From Lachnospiraceae bacterium (GTDB taxonomy: Bacteria; Bacillota; Clostridia; Lachnospirales; Lachnospiraceae), in assembly GCA_021769135.1 (NCBI GenBank), contig JAETTM010000021.1:1-57659 (forward strand): a DNA stretch of 57,659 nucleotides. The letters run 5' to 3'. How positions within the stretch are numbered: the stretch's first letter is position 1; each line of letters begins with the position of its first letter. Shown here one piece after another: positions 17,607 through 27,712 of the stretch. A program made the translations under genes and the position numbers. The notes below the pieces were generated by a model. That model saw only the letters and a program-made list of their open reading frames with translations, was not told the DNA's origin and made no database searches.

Positions 17607-20411
17607 TTATTCCACGCTGCGCAGCCTTTCATCAATCGCTTTCTGGCTTTCGTAGTCGAGATAGGTGAAGGGGCCGTTGAGAAGCTCTTCCAGGGTGTAT
17701 AGTTCTTTTTCAAATGGTATATTCCCGTGAAGGGGGAAGTAATCTTCCTCCAGTATCCTGCGGGTTTTTTCATTGGCAAGGAGCTCTTCCATGGGGGAAT
17801 CGATGCTGTATATTTTCCGGCAGGGGGTGGTAGGCTCATAGCGGAAAATATAATGGCCCGGTTCCGCTTCCAACTCTACATCCTTTCCTTTTTGGGCTGC
17901 TGCGGTTATTCCTGATAAGGCTTGCAGGTCTGTTTTTATATTATCAAGGTCTGCATCGGGCAGCAGGATGGTGGCCTGGGTATCGAAAGGGATTTGCACC
18001 TGTATTTCCAGTTTGCCGTCTTCGATTTTCCATCCGCTTTCGATTCGGCCTGAGGCGGAGTCCAGGGAAGCTTTCACCCATTGGATTTGATAATTCGGCG
18101 AGGGGGCTATTTTGAATTTCTTAAAACCTACCCCGTCTTCCGAAGGCTGGATTCCCGCCATATTCCGGTACATCCATTCGGCGATGGAGCCATAGGCATA
18201 ATGGTTTAAGGAGTTCATTTCCGTTCCGCTGATTTTGCCGTCGGGAAGCACCGAGTTCCATCGTTCCCATACGGTGGTCGCTCCCATGAGCACCTCGTAG
18301 AGCCAGCCGGGATAGCCTTTTTCCAGCAATAAATGATATGCCAGGTCATTCATGCCGTTTTCGGATAATACGCGGCAAAGATAAGGGGTTCCCACAAAGC
18401 CGGTATTCAAGTGGTAGCGGTTCTTTTTCAGCTTATTCAGCAGACCTTTGCATGTGTTTTCATAAGCGAAATCCGGAGTCAGGCCCATATAGAGCACTAC
18501 CGCATAGGCGGTCATCGTATCGATGCACAGGCGGCCGGCCGGGGTAAAGTATTCCCGGATAAACGCTTCCTTAATGTCCGAAGCCAGCTGCCCATAGGAC
18601 AGGGCATCCTCCTTTTTCCCTAATATTTCCGCCGCCTTTGCCACAAGGGAAGTGGAATAGTAGTAATAGCCGGAGGAAATCAAAAACGGGTCGGTAGCCC
18701 CATATACGCCGCCTTTTACATTCCCGTCCAATGCCAGCCAGTCCGCATAATGGAATCCGCTCTGCCATAGGCGTTTGCCGCCATATTTATCGTCCTGGCT
18801 CTTCATATAGTCAACCCAGGCTTTCATACTGTCATATTGGTTGGCCAGAATACCCTTGTCGCCATAGTGGAGATATACATTCCATGGGATAATCGTGGCC
18901 GCCTCCCCCCATGCGGTGGATGCATCCCCTACATAATTGGCCATGGGAACGACATCCGGTACGCTGCCACCCAGCTTCTTCTGTTCAGCATATACATCCC
19001 GCCCGTAGTTGGCATAAAATGCGTAAGCATCCGTATTAAAGCATGCGGTTCCGCTGAAAATCTGGGCATCCCCTGTCCACCCATACCGCTCATCCCTCTG
19101 GGGACAGTCGGTAGGAACATCGAGGAAATTCCCTTTTTGTCCCCATTTTATGTTGTGTACCAGCTGATTCACCAGGGCGTCTGAGGTTTCTATGTGCCCG
19201 ATTTCATCTATCTGGGAATGGATTACCAGACCCTGGAAATCGTTTAAATCCGGTTCCCCCTCCCAGCCGGTTATTTTCACAAAACGGAAGCCATAGAAAG
19301 TAAAGTGCTGTCTTACATCGCATTCCGTGCCGTCCGAAATATAAGTAAATTCCGCTTTTGCGGTTCGCAGGTTGTCATTATAGAAATTGCCGTCCTGGAG
19401 TATTTCCCCGAATTGGAAAAACAGCTTGGCTCCCTTAGGGGCTTTGCAGTGGAACTGAAGCCAGCCGACCATATTCTGCCCCATATCCAGTACGGTTTCC
19501 CCGGCGGGCGTATGTATCAGCTCTACGGGAGTAATCCTTTCGTGAACGGTAATGGGAGGATTGAGCCGGGGGGTTAACTTTTTCTTATCCAAATCTATTT
19601 TCCGTACGGCAAAAAATTCGCCGGTATCCAGCGTGGCATCATAAACCTCGCCGGGGTAAATGCCGTTAAAAACTACTTTGCTTTTCCCGGCCTTCCATGT
19701 GGTATCCGTTTTTATGATTTCTGTCATGCCGTCTTCATATTGGATATGGAGTTCCCCGATACATGCCAGCCGGTCGCCGTAATTTTCTTTTGTTTTCCGA
19801 AGGCCGAACCAGCCTTTGTACCAGCCATCCCCCAAAAGAACCCGTATTTCGTTTTCGCCGTTTTCCAGGGATAGGTCGTAGGTCTGGAAAGGAATCCGGC
19901 TGTCATAAGAGCAGAATCCGGGCAGAAGGCATTCATCGCCCTGCTTCTCCCCGTTCAGATACAGTTCGTAAAGTCCAAGGCCTACCATATACATGCGGGC
20001 TCTGCGCACCGGCCTGGAAACATGAAATGTTTTGCTCAAAAAGACTTGAAGCTCCTTGGGGGCATCCGGCGTAATCCAGTCCGCCGCCCATTCCCCGGCT
20101 TTGGGGGTTTCGAACCAGGCGGCGCCGCTTTCTGCCGATTCCCCATTGTCCGCCCATACCTTTACCTTCCAATAGTAGCGTGTCTCCGGTTCGAATGGGA
20201 TGGGCAGTTCGAAACCGGTGCTGGGGATATTCCCTTCCGCCCCGCTGTCATAGAGGACGGAGGTAAAATCTTCAGACAAAGAAACGAGAACCTGGGCTTT
20301 TTCCTGTTTCTTTCCTGCGGTATCCTCCGCGACGAAGGAAATGGCAGGGCGGGTCAGGTCATAGCCCATGGGGTTGGTAAGATGATTTGTTTTTAATCGC
20401 GTGATTTTCAT
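17607..20411 (-). CDS. Alpha-L-rhamnosidase, GH78
   Basis: Inverting glycosidase of about 934 residues releasing L-rhamnose from plant glycosides or polysaccharides. The order of parts is typical of GH78: N-terminal beta-sandwich domains, then the (alpha/alpha)6 catalytic domain with DCPQRDERYGWTGDAQIF at about 433-450, which holds the general-acid Glu. Further on come YHLNTGFVGTPYL and the C-terminal sandwich. There is no signal peptide, so it is cytosolic and acts on imported glycosides. The ATG at 20411 has GAAAGG upstream. It is transcribed alone. Confidence 0.93.
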   Translation of the reverse strand: MKITRLKTNHLTNPMGYDLTRPAISFVAEDTAGKKQEKAQVLVSLSEDFTSVLYDSGAEGNIPSTGFELPIPFEPETRYYWKVKVWADNGESAESGAAWFETPKAGEWAADWITPDAPKELQVFLSKTFHVSRPVRRARMYMVGLGLYELYLNGEKQGDECLLPGFCSYDSRIPFQTYDLSLENGENEIRVLLGDGWYKGWFGLRKTKENYGDRLACIGELHIQYEDGMTEIIKTDTTWKAGKSKVVFNGIYPGEVYDATLDTGEFFAVRKIDLDKKKLTPRLNPPITVHERITPVELIHTPAGETVLDMGQNMVGWLQFHCKAPKGAKLFFQFGEILQDGNFYNDNLRTAKAEFTYISDGTECDVRQHFTFYGFRFVKITGWEGEPDLNDFQGLVIHSQIDEIGHIETSDALVNQLVHNIKWGQKGNFLDVPTDCPQRDERYGWTGDAQIFSGTACFNTDAYAFYANYGRDVYAEQKKLGGSVPDVVPMANYVGDASTAWGEAATIIPWNVYLHYGDKGILANQYDSMKAWVDYMKSQDDKYGGKRLWQSGFHYADWLALDGNVKGGVYGATDPFLISSGYYYYSTSLVAKAAEILGKKEDALSYGQLASDIKEAFIREYFTPAGRLCIDTMTAYAVVLYMGLTPDFAYENTCKGLLNKLKKNRYHLNTGFVGTPYLCRVLSENGMNDLAYHLLLEKGYPGWLYEVLMGATTVWERWNSVLPDGKISGTEMNSLNHYAYGSIAEWMYRNMAGIQPSEDGVGFKKFKIAPSPNYQIQWVKASLDSASGRIESGWKIEDGKLEIQVQIPFDTQATILLPDADLDNIKTDLQALSGITAAAQKGKDVELEAEPGHYIFRYEPTTPCRKIYSIDSPMEELLANEKTRRILEEDYFPLHGNIPFEKELYTLEELLNGPFTYLDYESQKAIDERLRSVE

Positions 20412-20724
20412 AATGTATTTCCTTTCGTTGCTGAATGGATTAGGTGCTTGCGTGTGCAATAAGTATAATAATATTAGTATAATATAAAAAATAAATAAGA
20501 GTATAGAAAAATCTGCATATTTCTATTAAAAATTGAAACAGTCCAGCTCTAATGTGGCTGAACTGATAGGAAAAAATTAGTTGCCAAATGGGGAACTACT
20601 TGAATAAGAGGAATATATAGGTTAAAATGTTTCATATAAAATTAGAAAAACCTTAGGAACGGTTTGACTTTATGGACGTGAAAAGGTTTCCCGCAAAAAC
20701 AAAGAGCAGCAAGGAGAATATTGG
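20412..20724. promoter_or_regulatory. Divergent intergenic region between the GH78 and GH13 genes
   Basis: AT-rich spacer. For the GH13 gene a promoter is plausible: -35 TTGAAT at 20600-20605, 17-base spacer, -10 TAAAAT at 20623-20628. Towards the GH78 gene there are several TATAAT-like hexamers near 20463-20485 but no convincing -35. No gene is visible. Confidence 0.45.
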
Positions 20725-22851
20725 ATGGACAGAAATGAATGGCAGAAAGCAGAATATAATCAGACATACATTAATACCATGAGAGCTGTATTCGATAAAA
20801 ATGCGCTGTTCAGCGATATGACGGAGGATTACGTAAACCCTCCGGAGCCCAGCGCCTATGGCGAGGTGACAATTAAGTTCCGCACAAAGAAAAACAATGT
20901 GGACAGGGTTTTGTTTGTATGCGATAAGGAAAAGCATTTAATGCTTAAGCAGGAATCGGACAGCTATTTCGATTATTATTTTCATACGGTGCAATTGGAA
21001 GACCGAGAAATCAGCTATTATTTCGAAGTGCATTTCGAAACGGTAGTTCGTTATTATAATTATAACGGCGTACAGAAAACGGTGGATGAACATTTTAATT
21101 TCCGTCTGATACCGGGCTACAGGACGCCTGATTGGGCGAAGGGGGCCGTGATGTACCAGATTTTTGTGGACCGCTTTTGCAACGGGGATCCTTCCAACGA
21201 TGTGCTGACGGACGAATATAGGTATATAGGGGATAATACGGTCCAGGTAAAGGACTGGGGCAAGTATCCGGCGGCTATGGGCGTGAGGGAATTCTATGGG
21301 GGAGACCTCCAGGGCGTGCTCGATAAAATGGATTATCTGCAGGATTTGGGGATTGACGTTATCTATTTTAACCCGTTGTTTGTCTCACCATCCAATCATA
21401 AGTACGATATTCAGGATTATGACTATATAGACCCGCATTTCGGTAAAATCGTATCGGATGAGGGGGAACTGCTGCAGCAAGGGCAGGAGAACCGGTTCGC
21501 TGCCAGGTATATCAATAGGGTCACCAATAAAGCGAATTTGGAGGCCAGCAACCAGCTGTTCATTCAGGTGGTGGAAGAGGCCCACAGAAGAGGGATGAGG
21601 GTAATCCTGGACGGCGTGTTCAACCATTGCGGTTCCTTCAACAAATGGATGGACAGGGAAAGGATTTATGAGCATGCGGAGGGTTACGAGAAGGGGGCCT
21701 ATGTGGATGCGGACAGCCCGTATCATAACTATTTTTCTTTCCATCACCAGGACCGATGGCCATATAACGGCAGCTATGACGGATGGTGGGGGCATGATAC
21801 GCTGCCTAAGCTGAATTATGAAGGCTCCAAGGATTTATTTGAATATGTGATGCATATTGCTCGGAAATGGGTATCCCCACCCTATAACGCGGATGGATGG
21901 CGGCTGGATGTGGCGGCGGATTTAGGCCATTCCCCGGAATACAACCATTATTTCTGGAAGGAATTTTATAAGGCGGTAAAGCGGGCGAACCCTAATGCGG
22001 TTATCTGGGCGGAACATTATGGGAATCCCAGGGATTGGCTGAACGGTAAAGAATGGGATTCCATTATGAATTATGATGCCTTTATGGAGCCGGTCACTTG
22101 GTTTTTGACAGGAATGCAGAAACACAGCGATGATTTCAGGGAAGATATGCTTGGAAATGCGGACAATTTTTGGGGATCGATGAGGTACAATGCTTCTAAT
22201 ATGACGATGCCGTCATACTATATGGCGATGAACGAGCTGTCCAACCATGACCATTCCCGCTTTCTTACCAGGACGAACCGGTTTGTGGGAAGGACCAATT
22301 CCCATGGGCCGGAGGCGGCGGATCGTCATGTGAATAAAGCGGTTATGCGGGAAGCCGTACTGATTCAGATGACATGGCCCGGGGCGCCTACGATATATTA
22401 CGGGGATGAAGCGGGCGTAACCGGCTTTACGGATCCGGATAACCGGAGGACATATCCCTGGGGGAATGAGGATAAGGAACTGATTCGGTTTCACAAGGAA
22501 ATGATAGCTATTCATAAGACGAACAAAGAGTTCGTTATCGGTTCTATAAAACATATGGAGAGCGACTACAATGTAATCGGCTACGGGCGCTTTACCAGGG
22601 AGGGGCAATCGGTCATATTGGTGAATAATAATAGCTATGAAATTACAAAGGATTTGACGGTGTGGTATTTGGGAACCCCAAAGGAAGGTATGATGAAGAG
22701 ACTGATGCTGACAACCGCGGAAGGCTTTAGCACGGAAGCGGCGGAGTACCCCATTGTTGGGGGAAAGGTAAAAATCACCCTGCCGCCTACTTCCGCTATT
22801 GTTCTGAAATGCGGTAAAAGGGCGGAGAAGAAGTTTTTGAGGTTTAAATAA
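20725..22851 (+). CDS. GH13 alpha-amylase-family glycosidase (neopullulanase / maltogenic type)
   Basis: Cytosolic alpha-glucan hydrolase of 708 residues. Residues 1-125 form an N-terminal beta domain like that of cyclomaltodextrinases. The barrel follows, with YQIFVDRFCNGD, region I DGVFNHCG, region II DGWRLDVAAD (nucleophile Asp about 395), region III WAEHYG (acid/base Glu about 430) and region IV LSNHDHSR (Asp about 509). No signal peptide is present, so it acts on imported maltodextrins. The exact bond specificity cannot be set by eye. A GH13 gene with this N-terminal domain is common in Lachnospiraceae. Confidence 0.9.
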   Translation: MDRNEWQKAEYNQTYINTMRAVFDKNALFSDMTEDYVNPPEPSAYGEVTIKFRTKKNNVDRVLFVCDKEKHLMLKQESDSYFDYYFHTVQLEDREISYYFEVHFETVVRYYNYNGVQKTVDEHFNFRLIPGYRTPDWAKGAVMYQIFVDRFCNGDPSNDVLTDEYRYIGDNTVQVKDWGKYPAAMGVREFYGGDLQGVLDKMDYLQDLGIDVIYFNPLFVSPSNHKYDIQDYDYIDPHFGKIVSDEGELLQQGQENRFAARYINRVTNKANLEASNQLFIQVVEEAHRRGMRVILDGVFNHCGSFNKWMDRERIYEHAEGYEKGAYVDADSPYHNYFSFHHQDRWPYNGSYDGWWGHDTLPKLNYEGSKDLFEYVMHIARKWVSPPYNADGWRLDVAADLGHSPEYNHYFWKEFYKAVKRANPNAVIWAEHYGNPRDWLNGKEWDSIMNYDAFMEPVTWFLTGMQKHSDDFREDMLGNADNFWGSMRYNASNMTMPSYYMAMNELSNHDHSRFLTRTNRFVGRTNSHGPEAADRHVNKAVMREAVLIQMTWPGAPTIYYGDEAGVTGFTDPDNRRTYPWGNEDKELIRFHKEMIAIHKTNKEFVIGSIKHMESDYNVIGYGRFTREGQSVILVNNNSYEITKDLTVWYLGTPKEGMMKRLMLTTAEGFSTEAAEYPIVGGKVKITLPPTSAIVLKCGKRAEKKFLRFK

Positions 22852-22870
22852 AACAATGTTATGATATTTT

Positions 22871-23765
22871 TTATTCTGCGGATTTATTCCATTTCAGCTC
22901 GATAATCATAGCCGGTTTTTCGGATTCTTTCCGCGGCAGGGAAACGATATCTGCAAATTCCTTGCCGCTGGGGAATTCCCTGACCAAAAGGTAATCCTTC
23001 TGGGCGCTGAAATAGGCCAGGGTTATGACACAGCTTAGGGAAGTTTCCGTATTGTAGGACAGGGCTGAAACATGTTCCGTGTGAACCGCATCAATACCTT
23101 TTGCAACAGCCTGCGCATCTTGATTTAAGGTTGCTTCCAACAGGCTTTCGGATTGGCGAATCGCCCTGGCTAAATGTTCCCAGCCTTTGGAGCCTTCCAT
23201 TGCATTTCTGAACTCGCCGGCAATTTCCATATTGGGAATATGCACTGTGTGGGTGGATTCTTCATAGGATAAATAGCCAAGATGCGTTAAAAGCGTGAGC
23301 ACATCGTCTTTGTCCTGGAAAGTGGTCATATCGTTCTGGAATTTATCAGGATTAATTTTGCAGCTTTCCCCGCATGTCATGGCAATGATGGCATCTTTAA
23401 GGCCATCAAAATTCATATCCTCCGCTGTAAAACCTGTATACGGGGCGAGGAGCTTTGGGCCGGTCCTTTAGCACATCGGGCAGGCTGTTCTCCTGCTCAT
23501 TAATGAGGTTTGGAAAAGAAGCATCTTGGGCAATTTTCCTGTGCTGAAACAATGCGGCGGAGTTGCAGCCGCTGCTGTAATAGGCACAAAGCATATTTGC
23601 GGCCATAGACTCTCCAAATCTGCGGGGCCTGCTGACGAAAATATTTTTTCTTACGGTTCCCAATACCCGGTTTGTATAGGCAATTAAATCGGTTTTATCC
23701 ACATATATTTCTGATTGTGAAGCTTCCAGAAATGCATCATTTCCCGGATTCAGGTAAATTCCCAT
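22871..23765 (-). pseudogene. Broken AAA-ATPase / PD-(D/E)XK-type gene (DUF1703 family)
   Basis: Two reading frames together resemble one family member with pieces missing. The upstream part (23406-23765) has the N-terminus MGIYLNPGNDAFLEASQSEI and VSRPRRFGESM, where the Walker Lys is replaced by Glu. It then breaks off and changes frame near 23420. The downstream part (22871-23416) has FQNDMTTF, DDVLTLLTHLGYLSYEE and the nuclease-like end ADIVSLPRK..MIIELKW. The middle ATPase region with its IDEYD-type Walker B is gone, and the C-terminus stops right after ELKW. A related intact gene lies at 41686-43353. Confidence 0.8.
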
Positions 23766-24047
23766 ATATCTTGCTCCTTTTAATATTCGAATCTTTAATA
23801 GTAACTGTTTTTATTATTACAGAAAGACGGACAGTTGGACAGTAAAAGAAAAATAAAGAGCGGATGGACTCTGGACAGCCGCCATATCCTATGATATACT
23901 TTTTCCAAAGCATATATTTCCGATATTCTATTTCAATTCTGACTAAGTAATATCTAAATGGCTGTCCAAGGCTATCTAACGAAATCATGCTTTTATTTCT
24001 GCAAAATCAAAATTAAATATTCAAAGGGAAAGGGCATGGAGGTTAGT

Positions 24048-24445
24048 ATGGGAAAAGGAATGACAAAAAAGAGTTTGCGGAATATTTGAAGGAAGACGAA
24101 ATAATTGGCAGGATGGACGATGAGTCCTGGTATGTGTTGAGCCAGCTGACGAATTCTGTACAGCTGAAAAAACTACTGGAAAGCAAAAAAGAAAAGAAAA
24201 ATGGGGGAAAAGCTATGTGCAAAGCGATTGATGATATGATAAAGGATGCGAAAGCGGAAGGAAACGTAGAAGGAAGGATAAAGGGAAAAGCAGAAGATAT
24301 TTTTGCACTGCTTGAGGAACTTGGAGTAATACCGGAGGATATAAAAGAACGGATTATGGAACAGAAGGATATGTCCGTTTTGAAAGATTGGTTAAAAATG
24401 GCAGCAAAGGCAGATAATATGGAAATGTTTGTTTCAGGAATGTGA
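24048..24445 (+). pseudogene. Remnant of an Rpn/PD-(D/E)XK-type transposase-like gene
   Basis: A start with ribosome site (GGAGG then ATG at 24048) reads only a dozen codons before a stop. In another frame the text EFAEYLKEDEIIGRMDDESW continues to 24445, with EGRIKGKAEDIFALLEELG and a closing LKDWLKMAAKA. This is the C-terminal tail usual in the Rpn (recombination-promoting nuclease) family. The whole N-terminal nuclease domain is missing, so it is a decayed copy. The 282 bases before it (23766-24047) hold only a spaced inverted repeat GGACAGCC/GGCTGTCC. Confidence 0.65.
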
Positions 24446-24505
24446 AGGCAGGAATGCCAAGCAGGATATGAGAGGAGGGGGAAAAGCTGCGGCTTCCTTC
24501 CCCTG

Positions 24506-25360
24506 CTACAGACACCCGCCGCCATTTTCGCCCCGCCATTGTCTGGGGGAAATGCCGTAAACATTTTTAAAGGCCCTGGAAAAATGCAGCTGGTTGGGAT
24601 AGCCTACCGCATTGCCAATGTCCGCAATGGACAGCTTGGTCAATTTCAGGAGCTCGGCCGCTTTTGTCATGCGGTAAGAGATAAGGAATTCCTGGGGGGA
24701 TTTACCCATGTTTTCGTGAAAAATTTTGCCGAAATAACTTCTGTTCAGCCCGCAGGAATAGGCGATATCTTCCACGGTGATATCGTTCTGGAAATTCTGC
24801 TCGATAAAAGATATGGCTTCTTTTATATAAAAATCCCTCAAGCTGTTGCTCTGGCGGTTTTGCATCGCGGAAGAGGAACGGATAAAACTGTCAATAAAAA
24901 GATGGAGATGCCCGATAAGATGAAAAGGCGATGCTTCTTTATGGTTGACGATATATAATATTTCTGATTTCATAGTCTCGGCGATATCCTTGTAGCGCGC
25001 CTTATAAATGGGCTGGTCGCGGCTGATTCCGGCCAGGTCAATGGTTTCTTTGGCCCTAAGGCCATCGAATTCGAGCCATGCATATTCCCAGGGGATTTCC
25101 CGGTCCGCAATATAAGTGCATATCTGGTGGGGGAACATCATAAATCCCTGCCCGCTTTTTATCTGGTAAGTGATGGATTCCCCTTTGGAGTTTTCCGCAA
25201 TTAAAGTGCCTGTTCCGGATAGGCATAGATGGAACAGGTAATGGTTTCGGGCAGCCGGGCCGAAGGAATGGGAGGGGTCGCATTGCTCCCAACCGAACTG
25301 GTATAATCCCAAATCTATAAAATTTTCACTCGGAAAAACGGAAAAAATCACTTCGCTCAT
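24506..25360 (-). CDS. AraC-family transcriptional regulator of the alpha-galactoside locus
   Basis: Regulator of about 284 residues. The N-terminal half is a cupin-like sugar-sensing domain (HYLFHLCLSGTGTLIAEN). The C-terminal 100 residues hold two helix-turn-helix units, with DITVEDIAYSCGLNRSYFGKIFHENMGKSPQEFLI and the family signature IADIGNAVGYPNQLHFSRAFKNVYGISPRQWR. It is divergent from the ABC sugar importer and GH36 genes, the layout of RafR/MsmR-type activators. ATG 25360 is favoured over 25372 because GGGG lies upstream at good distance. Confidence 0.92.
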   Translation of the reverse strand: MSEVIFSVFPSENFIDLGLYQFGWEQCDPSHSFGPAARNHYLFHLCLSGTGTLIAENSKGESITYQIKSGQGFMMFPHQICTYIADREIPWEYAWLEFDGLRAKETIDLAGISRDQPIYKARYKDIAETMKSEILYIVNHKEASPFHLIGHLHLFIDSFIRSSSAMQNRQSNSLRDFYIKEAISFIEQNFQNDITVEDIAYSCGLNRSYFGKIFHENMGKSPQEFLISYRMTKAAELLKLTKLSIADIGNAVGYPNQLHFSRAFKNVYGISPRQWRGENGGGCL

Positions 25361-25391
25361 AAAATACCCCAATCAATTTTCAGCCTTGAAT

Positions 25392-25505
25392 CCTATTATA
25401 TACCAAAATGCTAGATGATTTCAAATAAAAGGCATAAAAATAGCATTTAGGCATAAAATATGCTAAATGATGGTATTTATTAGTAGCATAATGGTATGTT
25501 ATAAT
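25392..25505 (+). promoter_or_regulatory. Activator-type promoter region of the sugar importer
   Basis: A perfect -10 TATAAT at 25500-25505 has only TTATTA at the -35 place, as expected for activator-dependent promoters. Upstream are repeats around the core ATGCTA: near 25411 and 25460, and TAGCATTTA at 25441. The last two form an imperfect inverted repeat (25441-25470). These are candidate AraC-protein sites. Confidence 0.5.
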
Positions 25506-25536
25506 GCGTTTATCAAAATAGGGAAGGAGAAATGCT

Positions 25537-26820
25537 ATGAAAGGGAAAAGGATAAAATGCTTGGGGCTTGCAATATGCTGTATGGCGGCATCATTGTTTG
25601 CCTGTGGGTGCGGGGACTCGGCAAATGACGGAAAGATTGAAATCGAAATCGTCCAGTATAAGCCGGAAGCAGCGAATTATTTTAAGACGGTGGAAGATGA
25701 ATTCAACGCAACCCATGATAATATTCATTTAAAAATCAGTTCCCCGAATGACGCAATGACAATTTTGAAGACAAGATTCATCAGAGAGGACTACCCGGAC
25801 ATCATAGGAATTGGCGGAGACATTAATTATTCCTATTTTGTGGATGCAGAAATTTTAGCGGATATCTCGGATTACAGCGGGCTTGGAGATATCAACCAGG
25901 GATATCTGGATATCGGCGAGGCGCTGGAGCTTGTTCCCACGGAAGGAACTTTTGCAGTGCCCTATGTGGCCAACGCGGCCGGAATTTTGTATAACCGGGA
26001 TATGTTTGAAGAGCATGGATGGACGATTCCCGAAAACTGGGAAGAGCTTATCGCCTTGTGCGATACCATTCAGGGGGAAGGGATACTTCCATTTTATTTC
26101 GGATTTAAAGATACATGGACTTGTCTGGCGCCCTGGAATTCCATGGCGGTTGATTTATCCCCCGCGGATACGACGAAACAGGTGAACCGGGGAGAAACCA
26201 CATTTTCGGTAGAATATAAGGAAATTGCAGAGAAATATCTGGATTTGCTTCAGTATGGGCCTAATGACCCCTTTGCTTATGGCTATAATGACGCCTGTAC
26301 AGCTTTTGCACGGGGTGAATCCGCGATGTACCCTATCGGCAGTTATGCCGCTCCCCAGATTCTTTCCGTAAACCCGGATTTAAATCTGGATTCCTTCGTA
26401 ATGCCGGCCAGCGATTCCAAAGACGGTAATACGCTGAACTCCGGCGTGGACCTTCAGTTTTGCGTGATGGCGGAATGCCCGAATAAGGAAGCGGCCTACG
26501 AAGTGCTGGATTTTCTTTTCGCAGATGAAAATATCCAGAAATATATAGACGCACAGACTGCAATCCCTTGTAAAAAGGGCAGCTTCGAATTGCCTTCTAT
26601 CCTGGATGGGATGACCGACTACATAACGAGCGGAAATATGAAGGATTATCAGGACCACTATTATCCGTCAGAAATGGCAGTGGATGCGCAAATCCAGACA
26701 TTCCTGCTGAATAAGGATGTGGACGCTTTCCTGACAAAATTTGATAATGACTGGCCGCGGTATAACAGGGATATTATCCGTCTGGTGCAGGAATATGAAA
26801 AACAGCACAATGGGAATTAG
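25537..26820 (+). CDS. Sugar ABC transporter substrate-binding lipoprotein
   Basis: Binding protein of 427 residues for a carbohydrate importer (family 1 solute-binding). The signal peptide ends in the lipobox SLFAC, with the acylated Cys at about 23. Typical segments are LKTRFIREDYPDIIGIGGD, GILYNRDMFEEHGWTIPENWEEL and YPIGSYAAPQI. It is followed by two permeases and a GH36 enzyme, so alpha-galactosides such as raffinose or melibiose are the likely ligands. That is inferred from context. Confidence 0.92.
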   Translation: MKGKRIKCLGLAICCMAASLFACGCGDSANDGKIEIEIVQYKPEAANYFKTVEDEFNATHDNIHLKISSPNDAMTILKTRFIREDYPDIIGIGGDINYSYFVDAEILADISDYSGLGDINQGYLDIGEALELVPTEGTFAVPYVANAAGILYNRDMFEEHGWTIPENWEELIALCDTIQGEGILPFYFGFKDTWTCLAPWNSMAVDLSPADTTKQVNRGETTFSVEYKEIAEKYLDLLQYGPNDPFAYGYNDACTAFARGESAMYPIGSYAAPQILSVNPDLNLDSFVMPASDSKDGNTLNSGVDLQFCVMAECPNKEAAYEVLDFLFADENIQKYIDAQTAIPCKKGSFELPSILDGMTDYITSGNMKDYQDHYYPSEMAVDAQIQTFLLNKDVDAFLTKFDNDWPRYNRDIIRLVQEYEKQHNGN

Positions 26821-26833
26821 GAAAGGAGAAGCT

Positions 26834-27712
26834 ATGAAAGAAGTGATGAAAAATGAAAGGAAAAGAACTTTTTTACTGATTACGATTCCGATTTTGGCAC
26901 TGTTTATCTGCTTTAACACCATTCCCTTGATTCGCGGTGTGGTTTACAGCTTTACCAATTTCAAAGGATTTGGCAAATATAATTGGGTCGGCTTCCAGAA
27001 CTATATTGATTTATTCTCGGATGCCCGTGTAGGGAAATCCTATTGGTTCACTTTTAAACTGGCCATCGTGTCAACAGTAGTTACCAATGTACTCAGCCTT
27101 ATTCTGGCCCTCGGGTTAAACAGCAAAATAAAAGCGAAGAGCTTTTTCCGGGGGGCCTATTTCCTGCCCAACATTTTGGGAGCGTTGGTTGTCGGCTATA
27201 TTTTCAACTACTTTTTTACATATATACTTCCCGCAGCGGCGCAGATGATGGGAATCGGCGCGTTAAGCACAAGTATTCTGTCCAGCCCCAGCGCTGCATG
27301 GATTGGGATTATGGTAGTATGCGCGTGGCAGGCTATTGCCATGAACACCATTATTTATATCTCCGGCCTTCAGACGGTGCCTGAGGACGTATACGAAGCA
27401 GGCGGGCTGGATGGGGCAACGGGATGGAAGCAGTTCCGTTATCTCACATTCCCGTTAATTATACCGTTCTTTTCTATCAATATGGTGCTTTGCGTGAAAA
27501 ACTTCCTGATGGTATTCGACCAGATTATGGCGTTGACCAAGGGCGGTCCGGCACAGAGTACGGAGTCCATTTCCTACCTGATTTACAATAACGGCATGTC
27601 GGGCGGGCAGTTCGGCTTCCAGAGCGCCAATGCAGTTGTATTCTTTATCGTGATTGTAATTGTTTCCGTGGCACAGATGAAATTTTCCAGCAGTAAGGAG
27701 GAGCAGCTATGA
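26834..27712 (+). CDS. Sugar ABC transporter permease, MalF type
   Basis: Membrane component of about 292 residues with six helices. The EAA loop reads EDVYEAGGLDGATGWKQFRYLTFPLI, which docks to the ATPase. The ATG at 26834 has AAGGAG upstream and lies 13 bases after the binding-protein stop. Its stop overlaps the next permease start (ATGA at 27709). It pairs with that permease. Confidence 0.93.
   Translation: MKEVMKNERKRTFLLITIPILALFICFNTIPLIRGVVYSFTNFKGFGKYNWVGFQNYIDLFSDARVGKSYWFTFKLAIVSTVVTNVLSLILALGLNSKIKAKSFFRGAYFLPNILGALVVGYIFNYFFTYILPAAAQMMGIGALSTSILSSPSAAWIGIMVVCAWQAIAMNTIIYISGLQTVPEDVYEAGGLDGATGWKQFRYLTFPLIIPFFSINMVLCVKNFLMVFDQIMALTKGGPAQSTESISYLIYNNGMSGGQFGFQSANAVVFFIVIVIVSVAQMKFSSSKEEQL

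Noticed and set aside
23873-23967. Inverted repeat GGACAGCC / GGCTGTCC as an IS end
   Set aside because: Only 8 bases with no transposase between; probably chance or decay of an old insertion.
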